A stretch of DNA of 64,000 nt from PGYR01 sp041675005 (GTDB lineage Bacteria; Bacteroidota; Ignavibacteria; Kapaibacteriales; UBA2268). Below the pieces are notes generated by a model. That model had not been told where the DNA came from. It ran no database searches and saw only the letters and a program-made list of their open reading frames with translations. This document shows positions 44,940-54,190 of this stretch, piece after piece. A program made the translations under genes and the position numbers. How positions within the stretch are numbered: position 1 is the first letter of the stretch; each line of letters begins with the position of its first letter. The DNA lies in assembly GCA_041675005.1 (NCBI GenBank), contig JBAYUQ010000011.1, positions 26,817-90,816 on the forward strand, written 5' to 3'.

Positions 44940-45794
44940 ATGAGTGCAAACAAACCTTATGCATTAATACTCGGCGCGTCGAGTGGATTTGGTAAAGCTA
45001 CGGCAAGAAAATTAGCCGAAAATGGATACAATATCTATGGTGTCCACATGGATTTAGGTCAAAACAGAGTAAAAGCTGAAGAATTCAGAGATGAATTATT
45101 AGCGCTCGGTGTTGACGTACATTTTTTCAATACTAACGCTGCAGATGATAGAAACAGAGCCGCAGTAGTAGAGGCAATCAAGGCTAATGCTGAAATAGTA
45201 GAAGGCCATGAACTAAAATTATTAGTTCATTCACTAGCTTTTGGTACACTTAAGTATCTAGTTTCAGAATTCGAAGAAGCTCAATTATCGAAAAAACAAT
45301 TAGAAATGACAATGGATGTTATGGCTAATAGTTTAGTTTACTGGACACAAGATGTGTTCGCTGCAAAACTATTTAGTTATAATTCTAGAATATTAGCTTT
45401 CACAAGTGTTGGCTCTAAGAAAGCCATGTTAAACTATGGTGCTGTTTCAGCTGCCAAAGCTGCACTAGAAGCATATATCAGACAGTTAGCAATTGAGTTA
45501 GCTCCACATGGTATTTCTTCTAATAGCATATTCGCAGGTGTTACCAATACTCCTGCGGCATCTAAAATACCAGGTTTCCCTAGTATGATAGATTTGGCAA
45601 AAGAACAAAATCCTTTCGAAAGAGTTACTACTGAAGCAGATGTTGCATCTCTTGTATTAGCACTTTGTAATCCTGAATTACTTTTCCTAAATGGTGAAAT
45701 CATCAGAATAGATGGTGGGCATGCCGTTTTTGAATATTTCAAATGGGACGAGAAAGCAGAGGGACGACCGAAACCTCAGCACGGGAAATTATAA
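44940..45794 (+). CDS. FabL-like enoyl-ACP reductase (SDR family)
   Basis: A 284-residue short-chain dehydrogenase/reductase. The N-terminal NAD(P)-binding ALILGASSGFGKATARKLAE is a TGxxxGxG variant. The active site is Tyr-x6-Lys (NYGAVSAAKAALEAY, Tyr/Lys near 166/173), as in FabI/FabL enoyl-ACP reductases, not the Tyr-x3-Lys of classical SDRs. The upstream Ser-rich FTSVGSKK and LAIELAPHGISSNSI fit the family, and the C-terminus has RIDGGHAVFEYF. It probably reduces trans-2-enoyl-ACP in fatty acid elongation. Monocistronic, with a strong terminator. Confidence 0.88.
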   Translation: MSANKPYALILGASSGFGKATARKLAENGYNIYGVHMDLGQNRVKAEEFRDELLALGVDVHFFNTNAADDRNRAAVVEAIKANAEIVEGHELKLLVHSLAFGTLKYLVSEFEEAQLSKKQLEMTMDVMANSLVYWTQDVFAAKLFSYNSRILAFTSVGSKKAMLNYGAVSAAKAALEAYIRQLAIELAPHGISSNSIFAGVTNTPAASKIPGFPSMIDLAKEQNPFERVTTEADVASLVLALCNPELLFLNGEIIRIDGGHAVFEYFKWDEKAEGRPKPQHGKL

Positions 45795-45816
45795 TCCTCA
45801 CAAAATAGAAATAAAA

Positions 45817-45856
45817 CAAAAGCCGAAATTATTAAAATAGTTTCGGCTTTTTTCTT
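45817..45856. terminator. bidirectional rho-independent terminator
   Basis: AAAGCCGAAA (45818-45827) pairs with TTTCGGCTTT (45841-45850), with T runs on both sides (plus-strand TTTTTTC, minus-strand TTTTGTTTTATTTC). It serves both convergent genes. Confidence 0.88.
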
Positions 45857-45879
45857 GTCATTTATATATTATTAATAAG

Positions 45880-47253
45880 CTATTGCTTTATAAATTTATT
45901 TGTGATATTACCGTTCTTTGTTTGTGCAATTAAAATATATGTTCCAGTCATCAAAGTAGAACAATTCACTTCAAGATTATGATTTGAACCATTAACTGCT
46001 TGCTCTATTAACTTATTCCCTAATAAATCATATATAGTCAATGACTCTATTTGTATATCAGAGTTGGCTGATATCTGAAGAATATCATTTACTGGGTTTG
46101 GGTCTATTCTGATATTGACTAAGTTATCCGAATCCTCGACAGATGTGATTTCGACGCTTTCTAATTTATATATCCAACCATCTTGACCGTAAGAATAAAT
46201 TTCTTTATTGGCTCCTATAGAAATATTGCGTTTTGCATATCCATCACCAAATTCTATCACACTCAAATCAGATGAAATTATTTTTATTTCGGTGCCGACA
46301 TCCAATAGATTATCTTTAATAAATGTATGGCTGTTCTTACCATATCCAAATGACAACAGATACTTATCAGAATTAGGTATATTATGAATTTCTTGATCAC
46401 CACCCGATTGTAAAGGATTAAACACAAATGTCCACGTCTCAGCATCGTCATTAGAAACATAATATCCTTTTTCGTGCATGGCAAGCACCCAAGTATCTTC
46501 GTCTAAATTATACATACCTTTTATAATTGAATTGGTTAAAACGCTATTATAAAACACTTCATCAAAATAAGAAGCTGAAAAATCAAAACCCACCTTTACA
46601 TTTCTATTTTCATCATAAAACTCAACTTTAGGAATATAGAATGCCTCATTATTCTTTTCTGAAAAAACCAATACTTCGTTCTCAACTGAGAATGAAAAAT
46701 CAGTTATCCTATACTCTTCTGACTTTATAGATAACATTGCTTCTCTTATTACATTATTATTACCAATCTGATAATCATAGATATTGGATTTAATTGTATC
46801 TTTCTCATTTACAGAATTACTGATATAAAAGCTTTCCAAGCCAAAGTGTTTGAGAGTCTGGAAAGAATTTGGAAAAAGAATAGTGCTAATTTCTTTAGTT
46901 GATACTTCTAAAATGATAATATTGCTTTTAGAAAAAATGTAAAATAAGTCTTGTTGTCGGTTATATAACATATATAAACTATTCCAATATATTTCATCTT
47001 CTAACATAACTTCAAGATTGCTTTTAAGCTGTGTATTTTCTTCGCCATTTATAATCACACTCACTAAATATTCCTCATTATTAGTTTTACTAATAGCTAT
47101 AATATTTAACTCATCTTTTACGGCCGATTTAGTCCTCATTTGAAATTCAGGATTATCTACTATTAAGGTTTTCCGAACCCAAGCGTATTCCGAAGATATC
47201 ATTACTGAGTTAATCAGAAAAAAAGCAAATACAATTTTAAATATAGTTTTCAT
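45880..47253 (-). CDS. T9SS-secreted protein with beta-propeller-like N-terminus
   Basis: A 457-residue protein if started at the ATG at 47253, which leaves a clean signal peptide (MKTIFKIVFAFFLINS). The start at 47289 adds 12 extra residues. The body contains strands of BNR type, such as KGYYVSNDDAETWTFVFN (an Asp-box-like S-N-D-D-A-E-T-W). The last 80 residues are a T9SS type A sorting domain (RIDPNPVNDILQISA ... GTYILIAQTKNG). It is expected on the surface or secreted. No catalytic residues assigned. Confidence 0.87.
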   Translation of the reverse strand: MKTIFKIVFAFFLINSVMISSEYAWVRKTLIVDNPEFQMRTKSAVKDELNIIAISKTNNEEYLVSVIINGEENTQLKSNLEVMLEDEIYWNSLYMLYNRQQDLFYIFSKSNIIILEVSTKEISTILFPNSFQTLKHFGLESFYISNSVNEKDTIKSNIYDYQIGNNNVIREAMLSIKSEEYRITDFSFSVENEVLVFSEKNNEAFYIPKVEFYDENRNVKVGFDFSASYFDEVFYNSVLTNSIIKGMYNLDEDTWVLAMHEKGYYVSNDDAETWTFVFNPLQSGGDQEIHNIPNSDKYLLSFGYGKNSHTFIKDNLLDVGTEIKIISSDLSVIEFGDGYAKRNISIGANKEIYSYGQDGWIYKLESVEITSVEDSDNLVNIRIDPNPVNDILQISANSDIQIESLTIYDLLGNKLIEQAVNGSNHNLEVNCSTLMTGTYILIAQTKNGNITNKFIKQ

Positions 47254-47351
47254 TTTAGCACTCTTATTTTCTCTATAAATCCTGAACAATTTAATAACAG
47301 TTGAACTTTCAAATAATTACAAAAAAGGTTGTTTTTAATTTGGCTTCTTAA

Positions 47352-47613
47352 TACCCGCCCCACAATCCACCACTTTTTATCTAAAATCTTCGAGAATCGT
47401 TGTATTCATAATGATACAACCTAACGAAATAATTCCTTTTTGTAATCTATTTCAATATCACCCACTTTTACTCACAAATATTTAATTCCACAACTCTACT
47501 ATTAGCAATGCATACAAAACTATTTTACAAATATTGATAAATATTTTTTTGTAATTCAAATTATATTTGGTTAATTGCATGTACCAAAGTGGGTAAAAGT
47601 GGTAGAAAGTGTG
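47352..47613. promoter_or_regulatory. MraZ-box-like repeats upstream of mraZ
   Basis: Three GTGGN/GTGTG units at 10-base spacing (47589, 47599, 47609) on the plus strand resemble the TGGGN direct repeats bound by MraZ in its own promoter. Two further pairs occur on the minus strand: GTGAG and GTGGG at 47461-47475, and GTGGT and GTGGG at 47359-47373, also at 10-base spacing. They lie between the divergent T9SS gene (47253) and mraZ (47651) and could coordinate both. Confidence 0.55.
47562..47569 (+). promoter_or_regulatory. -7 box TATATTTG for mraZ
   Basis: TATATTTG matches TAnnTTTG. The MraZ-box triplet starts 20 bases downstream of it, so MraZ binding there would be expected to block the transcript. 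Confidence 0.5.
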
Positions 47614-47650
47614 TCATTTTTCCTATTAGAGCAAAATACAGGTGTAAAAG

Positions 47651-48103
47651 ATGTCATTTTTTCAAGGTCAGGAGACGTATTCTATAGACTCGAAGGGTCG
47701 AGTGAATATTCCTGCCAAGATGCGAAAGATGCTATCTAACGAATCTAATGAGACATTTGTAGTAACTCGTGGTACTGATAATTGCGTAGTCGCTTACCCA
47801 ATGGATGAGTGGAAGAAATATCAAACACAACTGCAAGCACTGAACCAATACGACGAAAAGAATAGATATTTCCTACGTGTATTGCTTATGTGGAGTGATG
47901 AAGTTAGTTTGGATTCGCAAAACAGAATCAGTTTACCCAAGCGATTAATAGAATTCGCTGGGATAGACAAAAAAGTATTGATAATGGGGATGGTGGACAA
48001 AATAGAATTTTGGAATCCAGACACATTCGAAGAAAGTATAAATAACTTCGGCGAAAGCTACGAAGATGTTGCAAAATTTGTAATGACTAAAAAAGAAGAT
48101 TAA
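47651..48103 (+). CDS. mraZ: MraZ transcriptional regulator
   Basis: A 150-residue protein with two AbrB-like (SpoVT-type) DNA-binding motifs: YSIDSKGRVNIPAKMRKMLS at the start and SLDSQNRISLPKRLIEFAGI in the second half. It normally binds TGGGN repeats and represses the mra/dcw operon. It is followed by rsmH with a 5-base gap, the conserved arrangement. The 47254-47650 upstream region contains the candidate boxes and -7 element and no gene. Confidence 0.96.
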   Translation: MSFFQGQETYSIDSKGRVNIPAKMRKMLSNESNETFVVTRGTDNCVVAYPMDEWKKYQTQLQALNQYDEKNRYFLRVLLMWSDEVSLDSQNRISLPKRLIEFAGIDKKVLIMGMVDKIEFWNPDTFEESINNFGESYEDVAKFVMTKKED

Positions 48104-48108
48104 AGGTT

Positions 48109-49059
48109 ATGGCTAAAGAACGTGAATACGATTACCATGACCCGGTACTACTAAAAGAATGTTTACACTTTCTGATAGTAGATCCAAAAGGTTTGTACAT
48201 AGACGGTACATTAGGCGGCGGAGGGCATACTGCGGCTATATTAGAGAAATTGGAGCCGGGGGGCAAACTAATTTCTTTTGATAAAGACCCAGATGCAATA
48301 GCGCATTGCCAAGAAAGATTTTCTACTCATATAGAAAATGGCATGTTACAACTAAGAAACGCAAGTTTCGATGAGGCATGCAGCATAAAGGAGAACGATG
48401 GAAAAGTATCTGGTCTTTTGCTTGACTTAGGTGTTTCTTCGCATCAGTTAGACGGTAGCAGTCGGGGGATAAGCTACCGATTCGACTCCGAACTCGATAT
48501 GAGATTCGGAACTGAAGGAGAAACTGCAAAAGAATTCTTGCACACTGCAAGTGAAGAAGAACTTGTCCAAGTTTTTGAGGAATATGGCGAAGAGCCATAT
48601 TCAAAAAAGATAGCGCGACGAATCGTAGAGAATCGTCGTGCTTCTTCTCTTAGTACCACTACTGATTTGAAGGCATTGATAGCTGAGATAGTCCCAGAAA
48701 GATTCCTATTCAAATCATTATCTAGAGTTTTCCAAGCAATAAGAATACACGTAAATGCAGAACTAGATGTACTTAAGAATACATTGACTGAGATTATTCC
48801 TAAGTTAGATAGCGGGGGAAGAATTGTCGTCATGTCATATCACTCTCTAGAAGATAGAATAGTGAAAGACATATTCAAGAAATACTCTGCTAAAAGAAGA
48901 CCATCTGTTACTAGAGATGAGAAATACTATGGCAATTACGTAGCTATAGACCCTATACTAAAGACAATAACTAAAACTCCATTTGTACCAGGTAAGAAAG
49001 AGATAGAGCACAATAAGAGAGCTAGAAGTGCAAAGCTAAGAGTAGCAGAGAAAGTCTAA
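48109..49059 (+). CDS. rsmH: 16S rRNA (cytosine1402-N4)-methyltransferase
   Basis: A 316-residue SAM-dependent methyltransferase of the RsmH/MraW family: YHDPVLLKECLHFL, YIDGTLGGGGHTAAILE (SAM loop), LLDLGVSSHQLDGSSRG, LDMRFGTEGETAKEFL, RIVVMSYHSLEDRIVKDIF. It methylates N4 of C1402 in 16S rRNA. Unusually, no ftsL, ftsI or mur gene follows; instead it ends 12 bases before the convergent tamB stop. The dcw cluster is thus broken here. Confidence 0.97.
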   Translation: MAKEREYDYHDPVLLKECLHFLIVDPKGLYIDGTLGGGGHTAAILEKLEPGGKLISFDKDPDAIAHCQERFSTHIENGMLQLRNASFDEACSIKENDGKVSGLLLDLGVSSHQLDGSSRGISYRFDSELDMRFGTEGETAKEFLHTASEEELVQVFEEYGEEPYSKKIARRIVENRRASSLSTTTDLKALIAEIVPERFLFKSLSRVFQAIRIHVNAELDVLKNTLTEIIPKLDSGGRIVVMSYHSLEDRIVKDIFKKYSAKRRPSVTRDEKYYGNYVAIDPILKTITKTPFVPGKKEIEHNKRARSAKLRVAEKV

Positions 49060-49071
49060 TCCAGATAGCTA

Positions 49072-52000
49072 TTACCAGCTACCACCAAACTTCAATTTAC
49101 CTTCCCAATGGATCTGATTTTCATCAGTTTTCACAGTTTCAGGTGAGTTTACATAAGTAAAGTTAAGCAAGATATTCAGCCAATCTTCCTCAGTCAAATT
49201 GAAAAAATCGTCTAATGGAATCTCTACTTCCAAGCGCGAACCACTAATATCATTTACATTACCACCGAATGACCAACGAGCACCTCCTACAATATCTCCA
49301 CCTATTTTCACACGAGCATCTTCAAAATTCTCATCAAAGTCAATTTGAGCACTAAGCCCTAGTTTACCTAGTTCTTGAGCAATTTGTTTAGTTATTATAT
49401 CAGAAGCAATAGTACTTTGTAGATTTATATCTTGTCCACCACCGTTTCCATTTCCTGAATTAGGAGCTCTACCAGTTAATAATAGTCTGATAATATCTGA
49501 TAATTTTTGCTCATCATCCCCAATACCAGTCTCTCCACCAATTTCATATTCGAACCTTAGAGTTGGTTCTAATTTGGTTCCAGTAACAAATATTTCGATT
49601 TTGTATTTCTTATAATCTACAGTTGCACCTTCGTATTTTGCAATCAAATCTAATGTAGGGTTCGAGATATTTCCAGTTGGGAAATTAATATCTCCTTCTA
49701 TATCAAAAGTTTTGAAGAATGATAGTTTACTACCTTCTTTTAGTATTATTTGACCATAGAGTTTAGCTTCTTTGCTATTTCTATTCTTCACGTACCGAAT
49801 ATTACGGAGATTAATAGGTGTACCTACTATGACACTCGTACTAAGGAACTGATTAATTTGCATATCAATCAGAGTACGCCCTGTGAATTCGACATCCAAA
49901 TCCATATTCAATAAATCAAACAGACTTTCAGTTACTTCTTGAGCTTTCTTAGTTTTAGTTACTTTTACGCTATCATCTCTACCATAAGTAGCAGTGATTA
50001 CATTCCCAGTCCTTTTATATATAAACTTAGAGCGAACTAGTTGAATTTCTTCCTCATCAGGCATTTTCAAATCAGCCGACTCTAATGCTACATAACCATC
50101 TAGATTGGGTTTTTCGAAACTACCATAGAAATGTAAAGAGTCTTTCTCTGTTGATATTATTAATCTTCCGAATAGATCACTCTTTGCCTTCTGAGTTTCA
50201 TCATGCATTACAAGGAATCGTTTTGTTTTGAAACCTAAGTCAAGACCTGCGATGTTCATTTCTTCTACTGTGACACTTCCCGTAACGTCTGCCTCACCTC
50301 CTCTCAGGTCATCAGGTAGATTATATAATTTCACATTATCTAGGTACACCATATTTTCTTTTAGTATTAATCCACCTTTAGCTCTATAACCAACATTAGT
50401 TGCATCTACTAGAAATGAAGTATTGTCAAATCTAACTATACCGTTGAATTTCAAATCATCAGGTAAATACCCACTGACTAATAACTTTCCTTTTCCAATT
50501 CCTTTTAGGTAACTAATAGATGGTACAAATGGACTAATAATAGAAAGAGGAAGTGAATCAATAACGAACTCCATATCGGCTTCTTTTGTTGTAGATAATC
50601 TATTCTCAACTTCCATTAATGATAAATCAATCGGAAGTGAATTTATCTCGCCTCTTACTAACTGAGGCATATTCACTTTATCAGAATAGTGATTTATCAC
50701 TAAACTACCTTTGATTTGCTTATCAGCATATTTCAAATCTACATCTACATCTCCCACCATTTGCTCATTTACACTTAAATCATTCGAATGTGCTATGAAC
50801 TTCATTTTGGGATCTTCTACATCACCATTTAGCAATATATTCAGAGAATCGACTTTACCATTCAACTGATCGAAAGCTTTTCTATTCTGTCTTGGTATAA
50901 ATGATTTGATTGCTTGTAAATCGAGATTATTTAATTTAAGACTGAAATTATTAAATTGATTATTATCAGAATTGTACTCACCGCCAAGTGTGATTCTTTC
51001 TTTAGTATTTGGGTTGGTTAATTCCATCGAGTTGATAGTAAAACCACCATCAACAAATTTGGCATCTATCGGCTCGCTAAGTGACAAGTGATATTCATCT
51101 TGATAAGACATATCCAGTCGAGAGAATCCTAGTTGAATACCACCAGGAATAATCATTGTTTTTCCATCGAAGGCAATATCTAGCTGATTATTAAAATCCG
51201 TTTGTCCAGTAAATTTGAACTCTTTTCCATCGTATTCTAGTTGAACTGTAGGAAAGTTTAGTGTGTTATCATTAAATGTTAATTTCTCATTTGCTTTCGC
51301 TTTGAGTTTAAAATCAGAGAAAACTGCAGCAGAATCTTCTAAACTCATATATAGCCCACCTTCAGCAGAGAGTCCTCTGGAAGTCACAGTCAATGTACCC
51401 GAATTATAGTACAAATCCTCTATGTTCAAACTGTTGATATATAGCGAACTCTCATCGTCTTTAGCGAATATGTGGAAGTTTAATTCCGTATTCATTCTTA
51501 AGTTAGTGCTATCCATAAATGCAGTAAGGAATGAGAAGTCAGACACATTTATCTTCAGATTAGCGTCTATTGGGTCAAAAGAACCAATCTTCTCTACTTC
51601 CATAAGTTCTAGCTTGTTAACTAGTTCTTGCTCGCTCGGTATTAGTTTATTTACTTCATTTGCGATAAAATTATATAGCGAATATCCTTGATTTTGTAAT
51701 GAAGATAAAGTATTCTCAAAATTATAATTCCCTTGAAGTACTATACTTCCGAAATCTGAGTTAAACTCGACTTTCCTATCTTCATCGCTGAATTTATCAA
51801 CTTTAAGAGAAAATCCAAATGGAAAGAAGGCTCTGTCTTCAAAGACAATATCTCTAATATCTGTATCAAACTCACCAGTTATATTATTGAGTTCTATGCC
51901 TTTCCCTTTTAATTTGGAGCTACCTGAAAGATAGGTCGGCATATTCTCGTCACCTAATAATTGCTTCACATTGATAGCATTGAAATCCACATCCATATTA

Positions 52001-53619
52001 TAAATAGAGTTCTCCTTATTCCTAATATCTAGCAAACCCTGTCCTTGTATATAACTCTTTTCCAATTGCCCTACCATAGTAGAAGAACCGAATTCTGCAT
52101 ATAGAGTGTCTAATCTAACGATACTGAAATCTTCCGATTCCATGTCAATTTTCAATCTTGTCATTTTGTATTTATCAATGGAGTTGGCACCACCATCAAA
52201 TCGGAGATTGATAATTGGGTTATTGCCTGTTATCCCTAATAGCTCAGTATGCAATTCACCATTTATATTAGTAGCTATAGTATTCGGGTATAGTTTACTC
52301 GCATTGATAGCACTTACAGTACCATTATATTTAACATCAAGTTGATTGCTATTCTGTACTACTAAGTCTCCCTTCATATTGCCAACTCCAGAGTTCAAGT
52401 CCAAACCGAAATTTAGATTATTTGGCGTTCCAGTCATTCTCATAAGGTTAAAGTTTGCAAATATGAAATCAGGCATATTGTTATTTTTCATATTCAGGAA
52501 TTTGACCACATCATTGTATGCGACATGCGAATTATTAGCAGTCAGGTTAAAATAGATTTTATCAGGATTTGTGACATTCTTTATATTTCCTTTTACTTTT
52601 ACTCTCGAATTATCTAGAATCAATTTGAACTCTTGAATATTTATATCATCCATCGTGCCATCAGCTTTCAAGGTCATATCGTGAGTACCTACGAAATCAA
52701 CTGGAGCATTAACAAGCAACATTAACTCAGGTATATTCATACTGACAGCTTCGGCATCCAGCATTATCCGAGCTTTTTCGAAATCTCCATCTTCTATTCC
52801 ACCGAATATATCAACACCAGTGATTTTGGCATCGAGGTTTAGTTTGGTATCACCCGATTTATAAACCAAATCCGTAATACTTAGAAAATTGCTATCGATT
52901 GCAAATTCCAAATGTGTAGGAGTCAACTTTTTTTTCATCACTGATTCGTAGAATGACAAGTTATCTAAGCTTGCTTTGAGCTGCTTTTTAGTAGGTCGGA
53001 TATATAGTGAACCTGTAAAATTCAGATTTTCCAGGTGCAGATTACTGGTGTTGAACCCAGAAGAATCGCCGCTTTCTGCATAAGGGTCAAACATTCTAAA
53101 ATCAGCATCTATTAATTTTAATTTGCTGAAAAGTATTTTAGTATCAGGTGGAGCAGTAGTATCAGTATTGATTTTTGGGATTTGAGAAACGTTCCATATT
53201 CCTACCTCATTCCTAATCATATTGATTCTTGGCTGATGCAATATCAAATCAGGAATAAATATCTTCCCATTGAGAATAGCGTCTAGATTAACCAATGCAT
53301 TAGCTTCTGGTATAAACGCAATAGTATCTTTCTCATCTAAGACCAATGAAACACCGAATAGGTCAGCTGATTTCAAGCTAGTAATGGTGAAATCATCTAC
53401 ATTGACTTTTGCATTCAAACTCTTGTTGATTTCATCTTCTGCAATATCTAATATAATAGTACGGACAGATTTGAATTGGAGAGCTACAAAGGCACCAGTT
53501 ATAGTAAATACAATAAAGAGTAGCAGAAACAATACAAGACGGACAATCCACTTTCTAACCTTAGATGGTTTCTTTTGGGCTTCCGCTTTTATTTCTTCTA
53601 TGTCTTTCTTTTTCTTCAA
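49072..53619 (-). CDS. tamB: TamB-like translocation and assembly module protein
   Basis: A 1515-residue protein with one N-terminal membrane helix (about 28-50) and a very long repetitive beta-rich body. The C-terminal DUF490/TamB domain (about 1150-1510) has FTGRTLIDMQINQFLSTS, FFKTFDIEGDINFPTGNIS, NPTLDLIAKYEG and LSDIIRLLLTGRAPNSG. TamB spans the periplasm and assists outer-membrane protein or phospholipid delivery, usually with TamA; no TamA/BamA-like gene is in the window. The start is TTG: the in-frame stop TAA lies about 13 codons upstream and there is no ATG between. Convergent with rsmH. Confidence 0.92.
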   Translation of the reverse strand: MKKKKDIEEIKAEAQKKPSKVRKWIVRLVLFLLLFIVFTITGAFVALQFKSVRTIILDIAEDEINKSLNAKVNVDDFTITSLKSADLFGVSLVLDEKDTIAFIPEANALVNLDAILNGKIFIPDLILHQPRINMIRNEVGIWNVSQIPKINTDTTAPPDTKILFSKLKLIDADFRMFDPYAESGDSSGFNTSNLHLENLNFTGSLYIRPTKKQLKASLDNLSFYESVMKKKLTPTHLEFAIDSNFLSITDLVYKSGDTKLNLDAKITGVDIFGGIEDGDFEKARIMLDAEAVSMNIPELMLLVNAPVDFVGTHDMTLKADGTMDDINIQEFKLILDNSRVKVKGNIKNVTNPDKIYFNLTANNSHVAYNDVVKFLNMKNNNMPDFIFANFNLMRMTGTPNNLNFGLDLNSGVGNMKGDLVVQNSNQLDVKYNGTVSAINASKLYPNTIATNINGELHTELLGITGNNPIINLRFDGGANSIDKYKMTRLKIDMESEDFSIVRLDTLYAEFGSSTMVGQLEKSYIQGQGLLDIRNKENSIYNMDVDFNAINVKQLLGDENMPTYLSGSSKLKGKGIELNNITGEFDTDIRDIVFEDRAFFPFGFSLKVDKFSDEDRKVEFNSDFGSIVLQGNYNFENTLSSLQNQGYSLYNFIANEVNKLIPSEQELVNKLELMEVEKIGSFDPIDANLKINVSDFSFLTAFMDSTNLRMNTELNFHIFAKDDESSLYINSLNIEDLYYNSGTLTVTSRGLSAEGGLYMSLEDSAAVFSDFKLKAKANEKLTFNDNTLNFPTVQLEYDGKEFKFTGQTDFNNQLDIAFDGKTMIIPGGIQLGFSRLDMSYQDEYHLSLSEPIDAKFVDGGFTINSMELTNPNTKERITLGGEYNSDNNQFNNFSLKLNNLDLQAIKSFIPRQNRKAFDQLNGKVDSLNILLNGDVEDPKMKFIAHSNDLSVNEQMVGDVDVDLKYADKQIKGSLVINHYSDKVNMPQLVRGEINSLPIDLSLMEVENRLSTTKEADMEFVIDSLPLSIISPFVPSISYLKGIGKGKLLVSGYLPDDLKFNGIVRFDNTSFLVDATNVGYRAKGGLILKENMVYLDNVKLYNLPDDLRGGEADVTGSVTVEEMNIAGLDLGFKTKRFLVMHDETQKAKSDLFGRLIISTEKDSLHFYGSFEKPNLDGYVALESADLKMPDEEEIQLVRSKFIYKRTGNVITATYGRDDSVKVTKTKKAQEVTESLFDLLNMDLDVEFTGRTLIDMQINQFLSTSVIVGTPINLRNIRYVKNRNSKEAKLYGQIILKEGSKLSFFKTFDIEGDINFPTGNISNPTLDLIAKYEGATVDYKKYKIEIFVTGTKLEPTLRFEYEIGGETGIGDDEQKLSDIIRLLLTGRAPNSGNGNGGGQDINLQSTIASDIITKQIAQELGKLGLSAQIDFDENFEDARVKIGGDIVGGARWSFGGNVNDISGSRLEVEIPLDDFFNLTEEDWLNILLNFTYVNSPETVKTDENQIHWEGKLKFGGSW

Positions 53620-53752
53620 ATAATTCTTTTGTATTTCGTGTTTTTATATTAATATGTAAACGTATGTTTATGCAATTTTGTTTATAATACTTGAGTTATA
53701 GAATCTTGCATGGATAATACATAGCAAATGGAGTACCGAAATAGCAGGAAAT

Positions 53753-54190
53753 ATGAAAAATATCAATAATTCAATAGTAATAATAGACGATGACAAGTGG
53801 ATAATCAAATTAGCACGTAATATGCTTGAGAAATACGGGTTTACCGTACTCGAAGCTACAACTCCACACGAAGGTCTAGAACTAATAATTAAAGAAGAAC
53901 CGCTACTTGTTTTGCTTGATCTTAGTTTGCCCAATATAGATGGTGATTCGCTGCTTTATCTAATAAAGAATATGTCAATGACCAAAGACACAAAAGTAGT
54001 TATACTTTCGGCTCTTATAACCAAAGAAAAGATTAAATCAACTTACCAATTGGGTGCTGCTGCATTCATAGCCAAACCATTCGAAGAAAAACTGTTAATA
54101 CAGAAAATCAACGAATGCTTGGACAAAGATTCTATAAAAAAACTACAAAAAGAAACGCCAGTAAAAGACGAATTCTTTCTTAAAATTTAA
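53753..54190 (+). CDS. response regulator receiver-domain protein (CheY-like)
   Basis: A 145-residue single receiver domain: acidic pair IDDDKWI near 12-14, phospho-acceptor Asp in LLDLSLPNIDGDSL (about 58), Thr/Ser switch ILSALIT and Lys in FIAKPFEEKLL. It carries no output domain, so it acts by protein contact. It starts at ATG after an AGCAGGAAAT region. Its last 11 bases overlap the convergent pyruvate kinase stop. The partner kinase is not in the window. Possible relation to the cyclase array is not shown. Confidence 0.93.
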   Translation: MKNINNSIVIIDDDKWIIKLARNMLEKYGFTVLEATTPHEGLELIIKEEPLLVLLDLSLPNIDGDSLLYLIKNMSMTKDTKVVILSALITKEKIKSTYQLGAAAFIAKPFEEKLLIQKINECLDKDSIKKLQKETPVKDEFFLKI

